Shown here: piece after piece, positions 44,192 through 52,818 of the stretch
Layout of the letters: each line of letters starts with the position of its first letter
Numbering within the stretch: position 1 is the stretch's first letter
Source of the DNA: Acidimicrobiaceae bacterium
Lineage (GTDB): Bacteria > Actinomycetota > Acidimicrobiia > Acidimicrobiales > RAAP-2
NCBI GenBank assembly: GCA_003162395.1
Contig: PMON01000044.1
Span: 1 to 61,101, forward strand
DNA length: 61,101 nt
Direction: 5' to 3'
Notes under the pieces: generated by a model
Databases searched by the model: none
Seen by the model: only the letters and a program-made list of their open reading frames with translations
Told to the model about the DNA's origin: nothing
Translations under genes and position numbers: made by a program

Positions 44192-45376
44192 GTGCCGCGT
44201 GATCGCTCTCGCCGGCCCGCGCCGCGCGCGCACCCCCTCGGCGTGCCGCCCCGAGGCTGGCTGCTCTCGGGATGGGCCCTCCTCCCGGTGCGCGCGTTCC
44301 TCGCGTTCACGTTCCTCTTTGCGGGGTTCCAGAAGATCGCGAATCCCTCGTTCTTCAACTCCTCGGCGCGGTCCTCGCTGCACGCCCAGATGATCGGCTA
44401 CATCAGCCTCTCGCCGATCAAGGTCGTCCTCGAGCATCTCTTGGAGCACTCGACGCTTCTTGCCTGGGTGATCGCGCTCGGCGAGGTCGCCGTCGGCACC
44501 GGCATGGCCCTCGGGCTGTGGACACGGGTTGCCGCGATCGGCGGGCTGCTCATCTCGCTCAGCTTGTTCCTCGCCGTGAGCTTCAACGACACGCCGTGGT
44601 ACACGGGTGCGGACATCGTGTTCCTCTTTGCCTTCGTGCCGTTCGTGATCGCGGGCAGTGGCGGCGTGCTCAGCCTCGACGGGTGGATCGCCAGGCACGC
44701 CGCGCACGAGCACCAGCTCGACGACCCCCTGATGGTCGTCGTGCCGTTCGCTGAGGTGCAGCGAGTCTGCGGGTTCTACAAGGACCCCAAGTGCACCGCG
44801 ATCAAGAATCGGCTCTGCGCTCCTGCCGGCTGTCCCTACCTCGAGGGCGTGCGCCCGTCGCTCCCCGCGGGGCGCAAGCCCGACGAGATCGATCGGCGCT
44901 CGGTGGTCATCGGTGGGGTCACCGCCGCGGCCGCGGCGGCGGCAGGCCTCGTGATCGTCTCGGGCGTTGCGATCGCGGGCCGACTCGTCGGGGGCTCGGG
45001 TGGCTCGGGCGGGACCCAGGTGACCTTGCCGTCGACGACAGGGACCGGCGGTGGTTCGAGCAACGGCACGGCGATCGGGGCGGCCGCTGACGTCCCGGTC
45101 GGCAAGGCGGCGTCGTTCACGTTGGCGAGCGCCAACGACGAGCCAGGGCTCGTGGCCCAGCCCACCAAGGGTCAGTTCGTCGCCTTCAGCGCGATCTGTC
45201 CCCATGAGGGCTGCATCGTTGGCTGGAGCGCCTCGTCCCCTGAGATCTTCAGCTGCCCGTGCCACGGCTCGGTGTTCTCGGTCTCGAACGGCGCGTACAT
45301 CTCGGGGCCAGCGCCGAGGGGGCTCACGCCGCTCACCGTGACCGACACCGACGGCCAGCTCTACGTCAAGGAGTGA
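44192..45376 (+). CDS. DoxX-family membrane domain fused to a Rieske [2Fe-2S] domain
   Basis: 394 residues from the GTG at 44192 (a GTG at 44183 is also possible). Residues about 20-175 are a four-helix DoxX domain (RAFLAFTFLFAGFQKIANPSFF). A Cys-rich loop follows with C193, C201, C209 and C214, then a twin-arginine-like R235-R236-SVVIGG with a hydrophobic helix, a Gly/Thr linker and a Rieske domain with C336-P-H338 and C355-P-C357-H358 ligands. DoxX relatives include quinone-reducing thiosulfate oxidoreductase subunits, so a quinone-linked redox enzyme is plausible. Its last 11 bases overlap the convergent hydrolase. Confidence 0.8.
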   Translation: MPRDRSRRPAPRAHPLGVPPRGWLLSGWALLPVRAFLAFTFLFAGFQKIANPSFFNSSARSSLHAQMIGYISLSPIKVVLEHLLEHSTLLAWVIALGEVAVGTGMALGLWTRVAAIGGLLISLSLFLAVSFNDTPWYTGADIVFLFAFVPFVIAGSGGVLSLDGWIARHAAHEHQLDDPLMVVVPFAEVQRVCGFYKDPKCTAIKNRLCAPAGCPYLEGVRPSLPAGRKPDEIDRRSVVIGGVTAAAAAAAGLVIVSGVAIAGRLVGGSGGSGGTQVTLPSTTGTGGGSSNGTAIGAAADVPVGKAASFTLASANDEPGLVAQPTKGQFVAFSAICPHEGCIVGWSASSPEIFSCPCHGSVFSVSNGAYISGPAPRGLTPLTVTDTDGQLYVKE

Positions 45377-46409
45377 TGCCAGCTCCGAGCGTGCTTGCGC
45401 GTCGAGTCATCGCGTCGAAGAATGCCCGTCCCCACCTCGTCTTGGTGAGCACGTCAGCCTGGCCGTGCGGCCGCGCGAGCATCCAGGAGTGACCGCCAAG
45501 GACCCAGTGCACGTCGAGGCCGGCCACCGCCGAGAACTCCGTCGCGGTCGACGGGGGGACCAATCGGTCGAAGCAGCCCCACTCCGCGAGCACGGGCACG
45601 CCGCTCGCTCGCACGACGCGGACGTCGGCTGACAGGTCGAGGTTCATCAGCATCGAGGCGATCGGCGCGCTGCGCGCAAAGGTCTTCACGTTGTGCCGCA
45701 GGTCGGGGATCATCGAGCGGATCGTGAGGAAGACGTGCCCGGCGAGCAGGTCGGGCAGGTCGAGCGCGGTCGCGACGGCCATGTCGACGACGGGTGCGAC
45801 CTCGGGCAGCGCACCGTTGAGGAGCCTCGCGACCGCGCCACGGCGGTGCTGCCAGGCAGGGGTCGCGACGCCGTCGCGATAGACGATCCCCAGGACCTCG
45901 TCGGGATGGCTCGCCGCGTAGCGCATGGCGACGGCGGCACCCATCGAGTGGCCGAACAAGAGGAGCGGGCCGATGCCGAGCCGCTCCTTGACGAAGGCGA
46001 TCTGGTCGGTCAGCTGGTCGATCGAGACATCCGGCGTGCCCATCGGGTCCGAGCCGCCGAAGCCCGGCAGCGACAGGTTGACGACTCGCCAGCCGAAGCG
46101 CTCCGCGAGGTTCTCGCTCTCTCGTGCGTACATCGAGCCGCCCGCGAAGTAGCCGTGCAAGCTCATCGCCCACACCTGCTCGTCGTCGCCGTCGGTCGCA
46201 CGGCGAGCGAGCGGCGACTTGATGTTGTCGGTGACCCGGTAGCGCAGGCGGCGGCCGTCAAGGTCGAGGTTCACGACCTGCCACCCGACCCTGCGCTCGG
46301 TGCGCAGGCGCATCCGGCCCGAGCGAAGCAGCTCGAACGCGTCCGCGACGGGTGCGGACAACGACTGCACGGCCGCATCGCCGGCTTCGCGCAGAGGTGA
46401 GACGACCAT
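45366..46409 (-). CDS. Alpha/beta-hydrolase
   Basis: 347 residues. The nucleophile is Ser155 in LLFGHSMGAAVAMRYAASHP, HGYFAGGSMY forms the oxyanion region, the acid is in EWGCFDRLVPP and the His in LGGHSWML. The N-terminal 70 residues are a basic region without a signal peptide. It resembles the epoxide hydrolase/lipase-like group common in mycobacteria. The ATG at 46409 is chosen; the frame continues upstream through the divergent promoter region. Divergent from the GH31 gene. Confidence 0.82.
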   Translation of the reverse strand: MVVSPLREAGDAAVQSLSAPVADAFELLRSGRMRLRTERRVGWQVVNLDLDGRRLRYRVTDNIKSPLARRATDGDDEQVWAMSLHGYFAGGSMYARESENLAERFGWRVVNLSLPGFGGSDPMGTPDVSIDQLTDQIAFVKERLGIGPLLLFGHSMGAAVAMRYAASHPDEVLGIVYRDGVATPAWQHRRGAVARLLNGALPEVAPVVDMAVATALDLPDLLAGHVFLTIRSMIPDLRHNVKTFARSAPIASMLMNLDLSADVRVVRASGVPVLAEWGCFDRLVPPSTATEFSAVAGLDVHWVLGGHSWMLARPHGQADVLTKTRWGRAFFDAMTRRASTLGAGITP

Positions 46410-46455
46410 GCTTCCCCGTTTCCGACACTTCCGAGTGCGCCACCGTAGTTCCAAC

Positions 46456-46482
46456 TTGACGCCACGGCGTCTCATATAGGTT
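46456..46482 (+). promoter_or_regulatory. Promoter of the GH31 gene
   Basis: TTGACG (46456-46461) and TAGGTT (46477-46482) are 15 bases apart, a slightly short spacer; TATAGG overlaps. Transcription would start at or just before the GTG at 46489, giving a leaderless mRNA. Confidence 0.45.
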
Positions 46483-46488
46483 CAGGCC

Positions 46489-49032
46489 GTGGCGCTCCCA
46501 GCACTACGTCGAGCACTCCTCAAGGCGCAGCTCGCACTTCGCGAGGTGCAAGCGCTCTCACCGAGGACGATGCGGGCGATCACCGCGAACTCCGTGCGGA
46601 TGTCGATGCACGACGCGAGGTGGCAACGTGCCCACCGGAGTGCCCACGCGCCAGAGGACGCCGGGCGCTACACCGGTGCGTCGTTGTCAGACGAGGGCCG
46701 AGCCGTCGCCGTGACCTACGAGCGGGCGACGCTGCACGTCACCGCACTGCGCGACGAGCTCGTGCGGCTGTCGTGGGGCCCGGGCGTCGCACCGTGCGAC
46801 GTGGCCACGAAGGACGCGGTCTTCGACTCGAGTCACGACGTCGTGATCGACGTGAGTCAGCCCGACCGGGCAATCCTCGCGACGTCGCGACTGCGCGTCG
46901 AGGTCACGACCGAGGGCGTCGTCGTCTTCGACGACCTGGGCCGGCGACGCTACGAGGAGCGGACGCCGCTCCAGCAGGGCTCGCGACGAGTCCTGCGGCG
47001 CGTCCTTCGCGACCACGAGGTGCTGTGCGGGCTGGGCGAGCAGGCACGCGGGCTCGACCTCACCGGCGCGACGTACCGGCTGTGGAACCGGGACCCGGGG
47101 GGCTCCTGGGGGACCGGCCAGGACCCGCTGTACAGCTCGATTCCCGTCACCGTCGGCCTGCACGGGACGGGTCCTGCCTGGGCGTTCACCGAGAACTCCT
47201 ACGAGGCGACCGTGACCGTCGGCCGCGTGCCGCACGCCGAGCACGGCGCGACCTTCGAGTTCGAAGACGGGGCCGTGCTCACCTACGTCGCGGTCGGCGA
47301 GCTCGACGGATTGCTCGAGACCGCGACGACGCTGCTCGGCAAGCCGTCGATGCCGCCGCGATGGGCGCTCGGGTACCACCACTGCCGATGGGGATGGCGC
47401 ACCGACGACGTCGTCGCCGACGTGGTCGCGGGCTTCGCCGCTCGCCACATCCCAGTCTCGGCGATGCACCTCGATATCGACCACATGGACCGCTTCCGCG
47501 TCTTCACCTTCGACCATTCGAGATTCGGGCACGTGCGTGCGCTCGCGGTCACCGCGCTCGAGACGGGCACGAGGCTCGTCGCGATCGTCGATCCCGGCGT
47601 CCGACGCGACCCGACCTACGAGGTGTACGCAGAGGGGGTCGCAAGCTCGCACTTCGTCGTCGACACTGAAGGCCGCGTGGAGCACGGCACCGTGTGGCCG
47701 GGCTGGGCGGCATTCCCCGACTTCGCTCGCGCGTCGACCCGCGCGTGGTGGTCCACCAAGTACGAGGCGCTCACCGACCAGGGCATCGCCGGGGCGTGGC
47801 ACGACATGAATGAGCCCACCTCCATCACCCTGTGGGGCGATCGAACCCTGCCGCGCGACGTGGTGCATGACTTCGACGGACGCCCTGGCACGCACGCCGA
47901 GGTGCACAACCTGTACGGGCTGCTCATGGACATGGCGGGTCACGATGCGCTGAGCCGCGGGGCGAACAGGCCGTTCGTGCTGTCGAGGTCGGGGTGGGCC
48001 GGCCTCGCGCGCTACGCGTGGCACTGGTCCGCCGACGTCGAGAGCTCACCGGGCGGCCTCGCCCAGCAGGTGCCGACGTTCCTCGGGCTCGGCCTCTCGT
48101 CGGTGCCGTTCACGGGCTCGGACATCGGCGGGTTCAGCGGGATCCCCTCGCCCGAGCTGTACGTCCGTTGGCTCGAGCTCGGGATCGTCTCGCCGTTCTG
48201 TCGGACCCATTGCGTCCTGGGCTCGCCGGACCGCGAGCCGTGGCGCTTCCCCGCGCCCTTCGACGCGGCGATCGAGCGGTTGATCCGGGCGCGGTACCGA
48301 TTGCTCCCGCACCTCTACCGCCTCGCCGAAGAGGCGCACCGGCGAGGCGCGCCCATGCTGCGACCCGCGGACTGGCCGGTCGGCAGCGCGCCGAGCGGCA
48401 CGTCGGGACGGACCGACCTGTTCTACCTTGGCGATGAGCTCGTCGTGGTCCCCGTCGCGGACCCCGAGGCGACGTCGGTCGGCGTCTGCCTCCCCGAGGG
48501 ACGCTGGCGACGCGTCCGGCTGTGCGCCGGCCCGGAGGGGCCGAGCGGCGAGTCCGAGCTCGTCGCGGGGGGCGCACCCGTCGTCCTCGACGCGCCGCTC
48601 GGCGAGCCGGTCGTGCTGCAGCGAGAGGGCACGATCCTCGTGCTCGACGATGCGTGGCTCGACAGCGACACCGTGCTCTCGCCGGACCACGCGACCAAGC
48701 GGTGGTCGATCCACGTGCATCCCGACGAGCGCGGCGACGCGCTTGGCGTGGGGTTCGATGACGCGGGCGACGGCTTCGGGTCGGCCCGCGCCGACACGTA
48801 CCGCTCGCACCTCGCCGACCAGTCCGCCGTGCTCACCTGGGAGTCCATCGGCGACTTCGAGCGCACCGGTCCGGTCGAGGTGGTGCTGCACGCGTCGGCG
48901 TACGGAGACGTCGTGGTCGACGGTGCCCAGGTCGCCGCGAGCATCGTCGACGGGGTCACGGTCGTGCGGCTCGAGGGAGCGTTTCGCGAGCTCGTGGCGA
49001 GTGCACGGGCGTCCGGCGCGGTACGCACGTAA
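46489..49032 (+). CDS. Glycoside hydrolase family 31 (alpha-glucosidase/alpha-xylosidase type)
   Basis: 847 residues, GTG start. After a basic 60-residue N-terminus come the GH31 N-terminal beta domain and the barrel. Active-site pieces are the WALGYHHCRWGW entrance, LDIDHMD, nucleophile D439 in WHDMNEPTS, acid/base candidate D516 in HWSADVES, and D545 in FTGSDIGGFSG, followed by the C-terminal beta domains. All expected catalytic acids are present. No signal peptide, so it acts inside the cell, probably on alpha-linked oligosaccharides such as maltodextrins. No sugar transporter is adjacent. Confidence 0.9.
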   Translation: MALPALRRALLKAQLALREVQALSPRTMRAITANSVRMSMHDARWQRAHRSAHAPEDAGRYTGASLSDEGRAVAVTYERATLHVTALRDELVRLSWGPGVAPCDVATKDAVFDSSHDVVIDVSQPDRAILATSRLRVEVTTEGVVVFDDLGRRRYEERTPLQQGSRRVLRRVLRDHEVLCGLGEQARGLDLTGATYRLWNRDPGGSWGTGQDPLYSSIPVTVGLHGTGPAWAFTENSYEATVTVGRVPHAEHGATFEFEDGAVLTYVAVGELDGLLETATTLLGKPSMPPRWALGYHHCRWGWRTDDVVADVVAGFAARHIPVSAMHLDIDHMDRFRVFTFDHSRFGHVRALAVTALETGTRLVAIVDPGVRRDPTYEVYAEGVASSHFVVDTEGRVEHGTVWPGWAAFPDFARASTRAWWSTKYEALTDQGIAGAWHDMNEPTSITLWGDRTLPRDVVHDFDGRPGTHAEVHNLYGLLMDMAGHDALSRGANRPFVLSRSGWAGLARYAWHWSADVESSPGGLAQQVPTFLGLGLSSVPFTGSDIGGFSGIPSPELYVRWLELGIVSPFCRTHCVLGSPDREPWRFPAPFDAAIERLIRARYRLLPHLYRLAEEAHRRGAPMLRPADWPVGSAPSGTSGRTDLFYLGDELVVVPVADPEATSVGVCLPEGRWRRVRLCAGPEGPSGESELVAGGAPVVLDAPLGEPVVLQREGTILVLDDAWLDSDTVLSPDHATKRWSIHVHPDERGDALGVGFDDAGDGFGSARADTYRSHLADQSAVLTWESIGDFERTGPVEVVLHASAYGDVVVDGAQVAASIVDGVTVVRLEGAFRELVASARASGAVRT

Positions 49033-49066
49033 AGGCTCGGCGCGCACGACCGCGAGCTGGCGAGCC

Positions 49067-49079
49067 GTGTACGTACACT
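49067..49079 (+). promoter_or_regulatory. Perfect palindrome overlapping a -10 box
   Basis: GTGTACGTACAC (49067-49078) is a perfect 12-base palindrome, and TACACT (49074-49079) within and beyond it is a -10 box. The start codon (49088) lies nine bases after the box, so the transcript is probably leaderless. A regulator bound to the palindrome would block the promoter. Confidence 0.45.
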
Positions 49080-49087
49080 GAGCGCAA

Positions 49088-49621
49088 ATGGACAACGTGG
49101 AACAGGCGAATCCCCGCGTTCGGCTTCGAGTGGTCCAAGCACTCGTGGTCGCGTGCTTCGGGCTGTTCGCCTGGATCATCCTGCTCGGCCTCACGCTGCC
49201 GAAGCGCTACGACGCCGCCCACTGGAACCTTGCCTGGGTCGGGTTCGACGTCGCCTTGCTCGTCGGCCTCGCGGCCACGGCGTGGGCAGCCTGGCGCCGG
49301 CGGGCGATCATCGTGATCTTCGCCACGATCACCGCGACGCTCATGTGCGCGGATGCCTGGTTTGACATCACGACGGCGCGCTCGACGGATCTCGGCGTGT
49401 CGGTCGCGCAGGCAGTCCTCGTCGAGCTGCCCTTCGCGTACTTCTTGTTCCACGTCGTGGGCCGTGTGATCAGGTTCTCGCGCGGGACCATCTGGTCCGA
49501 TCAGCTCGGCACGAGGCCCAGGTCGCTGTGGACCGTCGAGTTTCGGCATCCCTCCGAGCAGGACCGGGTGTCGGCCAGCGGACAGCTGGGCAACGCCGCG
49601 GCAGACGAGTCAGTCGACTGA
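49088..49621 (+). CDS. Conserved four-helix membrane protein, function unknown
   Basis: 177 residues with four hydrophobic segments (about 16-38, 48-68, 74-94, 108-128) and a hydrophilic C-terminus. The motif CADAWFDITTARS in the third loop is a feature seen in a group of uncharacterised actinobacterial membrane proteins. No enzymatic motif. Probably transcribed alone from the palindromic promoter. Its end overlaps the convergent DUF2142 gene by 12 bases. Confidence 0.65.
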   Translation: MDNVEQANPRVRLRVVQALVVACFGLFAWIILLGLTLPKRYDAAHWNLAWVGFDVALLVGLAATAWAAWRRRAIIVIFATITATLMCADAWFDITTARSTDLGVSVAQAVLVELPFAYFLFHVVGRVIRFSRGTIWSDQLGTRPRSLWTVEFRHPSEQDRVSASGQLGNAAADESVD

Positions 49622-51178
49622 GGCACCTGCGCGGACGGCGCTCGGTGCCGGCGCGGCGCCGCGCTCCGGGTCGTTCGACCTCGCGGGACCAAGGTGCCAC
49701 AGCGCGCCAGCGAGCAACGACGTCGCCGCGAGATTGACCACGAGCCAGGTGATGACGCCGCCCGCGGGCTGCCACCGCGGATGGAAGAAGAGGATCGGCC
49801 CGTTGACACCCACCGCGTAGCGGCGGAGCGCCTCGGCGAATCCGAGGAACGAGGCCGCGGCCGCGCCGACGACGGCGGCGACCTCGAACCAGCGCCGGCC
49901 GGGCGGTGCACGCCTCGTCGTCCCGACGATGACCGCGGCCAGGATCGGGATGCCGACCGCGGCGGGCAGCGTGTAGCGGCCCTGCCAGACGATGCCGAGG
50001 TTCCTCGCGTGCAGGAACTGGATCGCGATCGGGACGAGGCCGCAGGTCGCGACGAGCGCCAGCAGCACCAGCACCTCGCGTCGCCTGCCGACGACCACGG
50101 CCACGATGCCACTCGTCGCGATGAGGACCCACCAGATGAGGTAGGTGGCGAGCGGTGCGAGCGTCTCGTGGGAGCCGAAGATGCCCACCATCTCTTCGAG
50201 CCAGACCCCTTCACGCCGGACGGCGGCGCTGAGCACGTCAAACGCCGAGGCGTGCGGAGCGAGGCCGACCAGGCCGCGCTGCACGTCGAAGGCGTGAACC
50301 GAGAGGATCCAGGCGATCGCGAGGACGCTGACCACGGCGACCGATCCCAGAGCGACCTGGACGAGACGGCTGCGCTGCAGGAGGGCGATCGCCCCGCGCG
50401 CGTCGCTCACCGCGAAGAGCGCGACGCCGATGATTCCCAGCCACAACGGCGAGATCGGTCGAGCCAGCGCGAGCGTGGCCGCGGACAGCGCGACGATCAC
50501 GACCAGTCCGGCCGGCGGGCCGGCGAGGTGCTCTCGAACGAGCACCACGCCCGAGACCCACAGGCACACTGCTGCGCAGATCTCGAGCCCGCTCGGGTTC
50601 ACGACGGCCGCCGAGTACAGCGCCATCGGCGTCGCGGCAAGCAGGATGGCGAGGGGCAGCACTCGATTTCGCGACCAGACGGCGCCGACCGCGGCGGCGA
50701 GGCCGAGGAACAGCGCCGAGACGAGCGCGCTCAGGAGTCGCATCGCGTAGAAGGCGGGCAGCGAGGACGCGACGAGCGTCGGCAGGCCGACGACGGCGTA
50801 GTAGAGCGGCGGGTAGCGCCCCGTGTAGGTCGCCGCGGCGACCGCACGGCTGGACGCGGGCCACGGCGGCTGGCATGAGGCAGGACTCGTCGGCGGGGAT
50901 TGGAAGCACGACTCCTGGGCGATTCCCGAGGCGAACGGCCCGGGGATGTGCACGAGGGTGAAGCCTGGGAAGTTTGTGATCGGCGTGCCGACCCACTGGC
51001 CCCGGACCACGGCTGCGGCGTGGACGACGTGGCTGGGCTCGTCGGGCCCCGAGTACCGCGGCATTGCGAGCGACCAGGACGCGATCACGAAGAAGGCGGG
51101 GACAAAGACGATCGAGAACGCGCTCGCGAGCGACCGCCGCTGGCCAGTGTGGCGGCGATCCGACGCACTCGTGGTCAC
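49610..51178 (-). CDS. DUF2142-type polytopic membrane protein (glycosyltransferase-like)
   Basis: 522 residues, about 11-12 hydrophobic segments. The first large outside loop has the PRYSGPDEPSHVVHA motif typical of DUF2142, in the position where GT-C glycosyltransferases carry a catalytic acid, and YTGRYPPLYYAVVG further on. A second signature is VWQGRYTLPAAVGIPIL near residue 405. The family is found in cell-surface polysaccharide loci; the reaction is unproven. It follows the MFS gene on the minus strand after 63 bases. Confidence 0.75.
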   Translation of the reverse strand: MTTSASDRRHTGQRRSLASAFSIVFVPAFFVIASWSLAMPRYSGPDEPSHVVHAAAVVRGQWVGTPITNFPGFTLVHIPGPFASGIAQESCFQSPPTSPASCQPPWPASSRAVAAATYTGRYPPLYYAVVGLPTLVASSLPAFYAMRLLSALVSALFLGLAAAVGAVWSRNRVLPLAILLAATPMALYSAAVVNPSGLEICAAVCLWVSGVVLVREHLAGPPAGLVVIVALSAATLALARPISPLWLGIIGVALFAVSDARGAIALLQRSRLVQVALGSVAVVSVLAIAWILSVHAFDVQRGLVGLAPHASAFDVLSAAVRREGVWLEEMVGIFGSHETLAPLATYLIWWVLIATSGIVAVVVGRRREVLVLLALVATCGLVPIAIQFLHARNLGIVWQGRYTLPAAVGIPILAAVIVGTTRRAPPGRRWFEVAAVVGAAAASFLGFAEALRRYAVGVNGPILFFHPRWQPAGGVITWLVVNLAATSLLAGALWHLGPARSNDPERGAAPAPSAVRAGASVD

Positions 51179-51241
51179 GTGTGGTCCCTCTCTGTGCGTG
51201 GGGCGCGCACGAGGCGATGGGCACTTCCAGCGCGGGTCGAG

Positions 51242-52783
51242 TCAGTCAGCGGCCACCAGCTGCGGCGAGGCCTGGCGAACGGGGAACACGCCTCGAAGCG
51301 CCAGCCCCGCCACGAGTGCGAGCAGCGTGACCCCGGCGGACCATCGGAAGGCCGAGTCGTAGCCCGAGGAGATGGCGTGCATGACGGGTGGGCTGTGAAA
51401 CTGCGGCGACGAGTACGAAGGCAGCGACTTGCCGTACACCGTGATCGCGCGTGTCGTCGCGACGGTCGCGAGGATCGCGAGGCCGAGTGAGCCCCCGACT
51501 TGTCGTGACGTGCTGAGGATGCCCGACGCGAGTCCTGCCTCGGTTGGCTGGACCGTCGACGTGGCCGCCGCCGCGAGCGGGGTGAACAAGAGCCCGAGCG
51601 CGAAGGCCACAAGACAGTTCGGCAGCATGATCGCGGTCACGTACGCCGACCCCGGAGCCAGTCGAGTGAGCAGGGAGAAGCCGAGCGTCGCGAGCGCGGT
51701 GCCGACGGTCACGATCGGCCAGATGCCCATCCGTGACATCAACCGGCTGGAGATCTGTGCCCCGATGATGATCGCGATGGACGGCGGGAGGAACGCGAAG
51801 CCCGTGCGAAGCGCGGAGTAGCCGAGCACGTTCTGCATGAAGAGCGTGAGGAAGTACCACATGGAGAAAAAGGCGCCGCCCACGAGGAGCATGACGGCGT
51901 TCGCGCCCGACGCGGTCCTCGATCGAAAGAACCGCAGCGGCAGGAGCGGGAACTTCGCGAGCCGGGCCTCGGTCAGCCCGAAGGCCGCCAGCAGCACCGC
52001 GGCGATCCCGAGCGTGACAAGGGTCCTCGCCGAGGTCCAGGGGTACGTGGTCGTGCTCACGATGCCGTACACCGCCGTCGAGAGCCCGGCGGTGACGAGC
52101 ACGGCACCGAGCACGTCCATCGTGCGCGCGTCCACCGCTCGGCGGTGCTCGGGCAAGTACGAGAGTGCCATGAGCCCGAGGACGACACCGATCGGGACGT
52201 TGATGAACAGCACCCAACGCCAGGACAGCTCGGTGACGAGGATGCCACCGAGGAGTGCTCCAGTTGCGCCGCCAGCGCCAGCCACGGCACTCCACATGCC
52301 GATCGCCCGCGCCAGTTTCGCGCCGCTAAACGTGGTGATGATGATGGTCAGCGTGGCCGGCGAGAGAATTGCGCCACCGAAGCCCTGGACCGCTCGTGCC
52401 GTCGTGAGCCACACGTCGTTCTGGGCGAAGCCACCGACAAGGCTCGCACCGGTGAAGATCACGAGCCCGAGGATGAAGACCTTCTTCTGGCCGAAGACAT
52501 CAGCGGCGCGACCGCCGAGGAGCAGGAAGCCGGCGAACGTGAGCACGTAGGCGTTCACGATCCATTGCTGGCCGGTGGCCGAGTAGTGCAGGCTCTTGGT
52601 AATCGTCGGCAGCGCCACGTTCACCACGGACACGTCGAGGACGACCATGAATTGCGCGATGCACGCGACCGCGAGAATCAGGCCCGTGTGCGTCCGACGA
52701 GCCGCCGCCGTTGTCACCGGGACACCATAACTGCGCGACCCCGATGAACTCGGTGTTGGCGTGTCGCTCGGCGTCGCTGCCAT
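51242..52783 (-). CDS. MFS exporter, DHA2 (EmrB/QacA) type
   Basis: 513 residues, about 14 membrane segments. Motif D1 is QFMVVLDVSVVNVALPTI, motif A region GGRAADVFGQKKVFI and motif C region IGMWSAVAGAGGATGALLGG. It is paralogous in type to the exporter at 35990 but clearly distinct. Starts at 52783 (ATG) or at an internal GTG 23 codons later, nearer the first helix; the first is kept. No regulator gene is adjacent. Divergent from pntAA with 35 bases between the starts. Confidence 0.88.
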   Translation of the reverse strand: MAATPSDTPTPSSSGSRSYGVPVTTAAARRTHTGLILAVACIAQFMVVLDVSVVNVALPTITKSLHYSATGQQWIVNAYVLTFAGFLLLGGRAADVFGQKKVFILGLVIFTGASLVGGFAQNDVWLTTARAVQGFGGAILSPATLTIIITTFSGAKLARAIGMWSAVAGAGGATGALLGGILVTELSWRWVLFINVPIGVVLGLMALSYLPEHRRAVDARTMDVLGAVLVTAGLSTAVYGIVSTTTYPWTSARTLVTLGIAAVLLAAFGLTEARLAKFPLLPLRFFRSRTASGANAVMLLVGGAFFSMWYFLTLFMQNVLGYSALRTGFAFLPPSIAIIIGAQISSRLMSRMGIWPIVTVGTALATLGFSLLTRLAPGSAYVTAIMLPNCLVAFALGLLFTPLAAAATSTVQPTEAGLASGILSTSRQVGGSLGLAILATVATTRAITVYGKSLPSYSSPQFHSPPVMHAISSGYDSAFRWSAGVTLLALVAGLALRGVFPVRQASPQLVAAD

Positions 52784-52806
52784 ACGGGGCCACGTGTGCC
52801 AACTGC

Positions 52807-52812
52807 TAGAAC
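52807..52812 (+). promoter_or_regulatory. Candidate -10 box of the pnt operon
   Basis: TAGAAC ends six bases before the pntAA ATG, so the message would be nearly leaderless. The -35 region would fall inside the 5' end of the divergent MFS gene. Confidence 0.35.
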
Positions 52813-52818
52813 GAGTCC

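Noticed and set aside
44770-44834. Cys-rich loop of the DoxX-Rieske protein as a ferredoxin cluster site
   Set aside because: Spacing C-x7-C-x7-C-x4-C does not match known [4Fe-4S] or [2Fe-2S] motifs; kept only as an odd feature.
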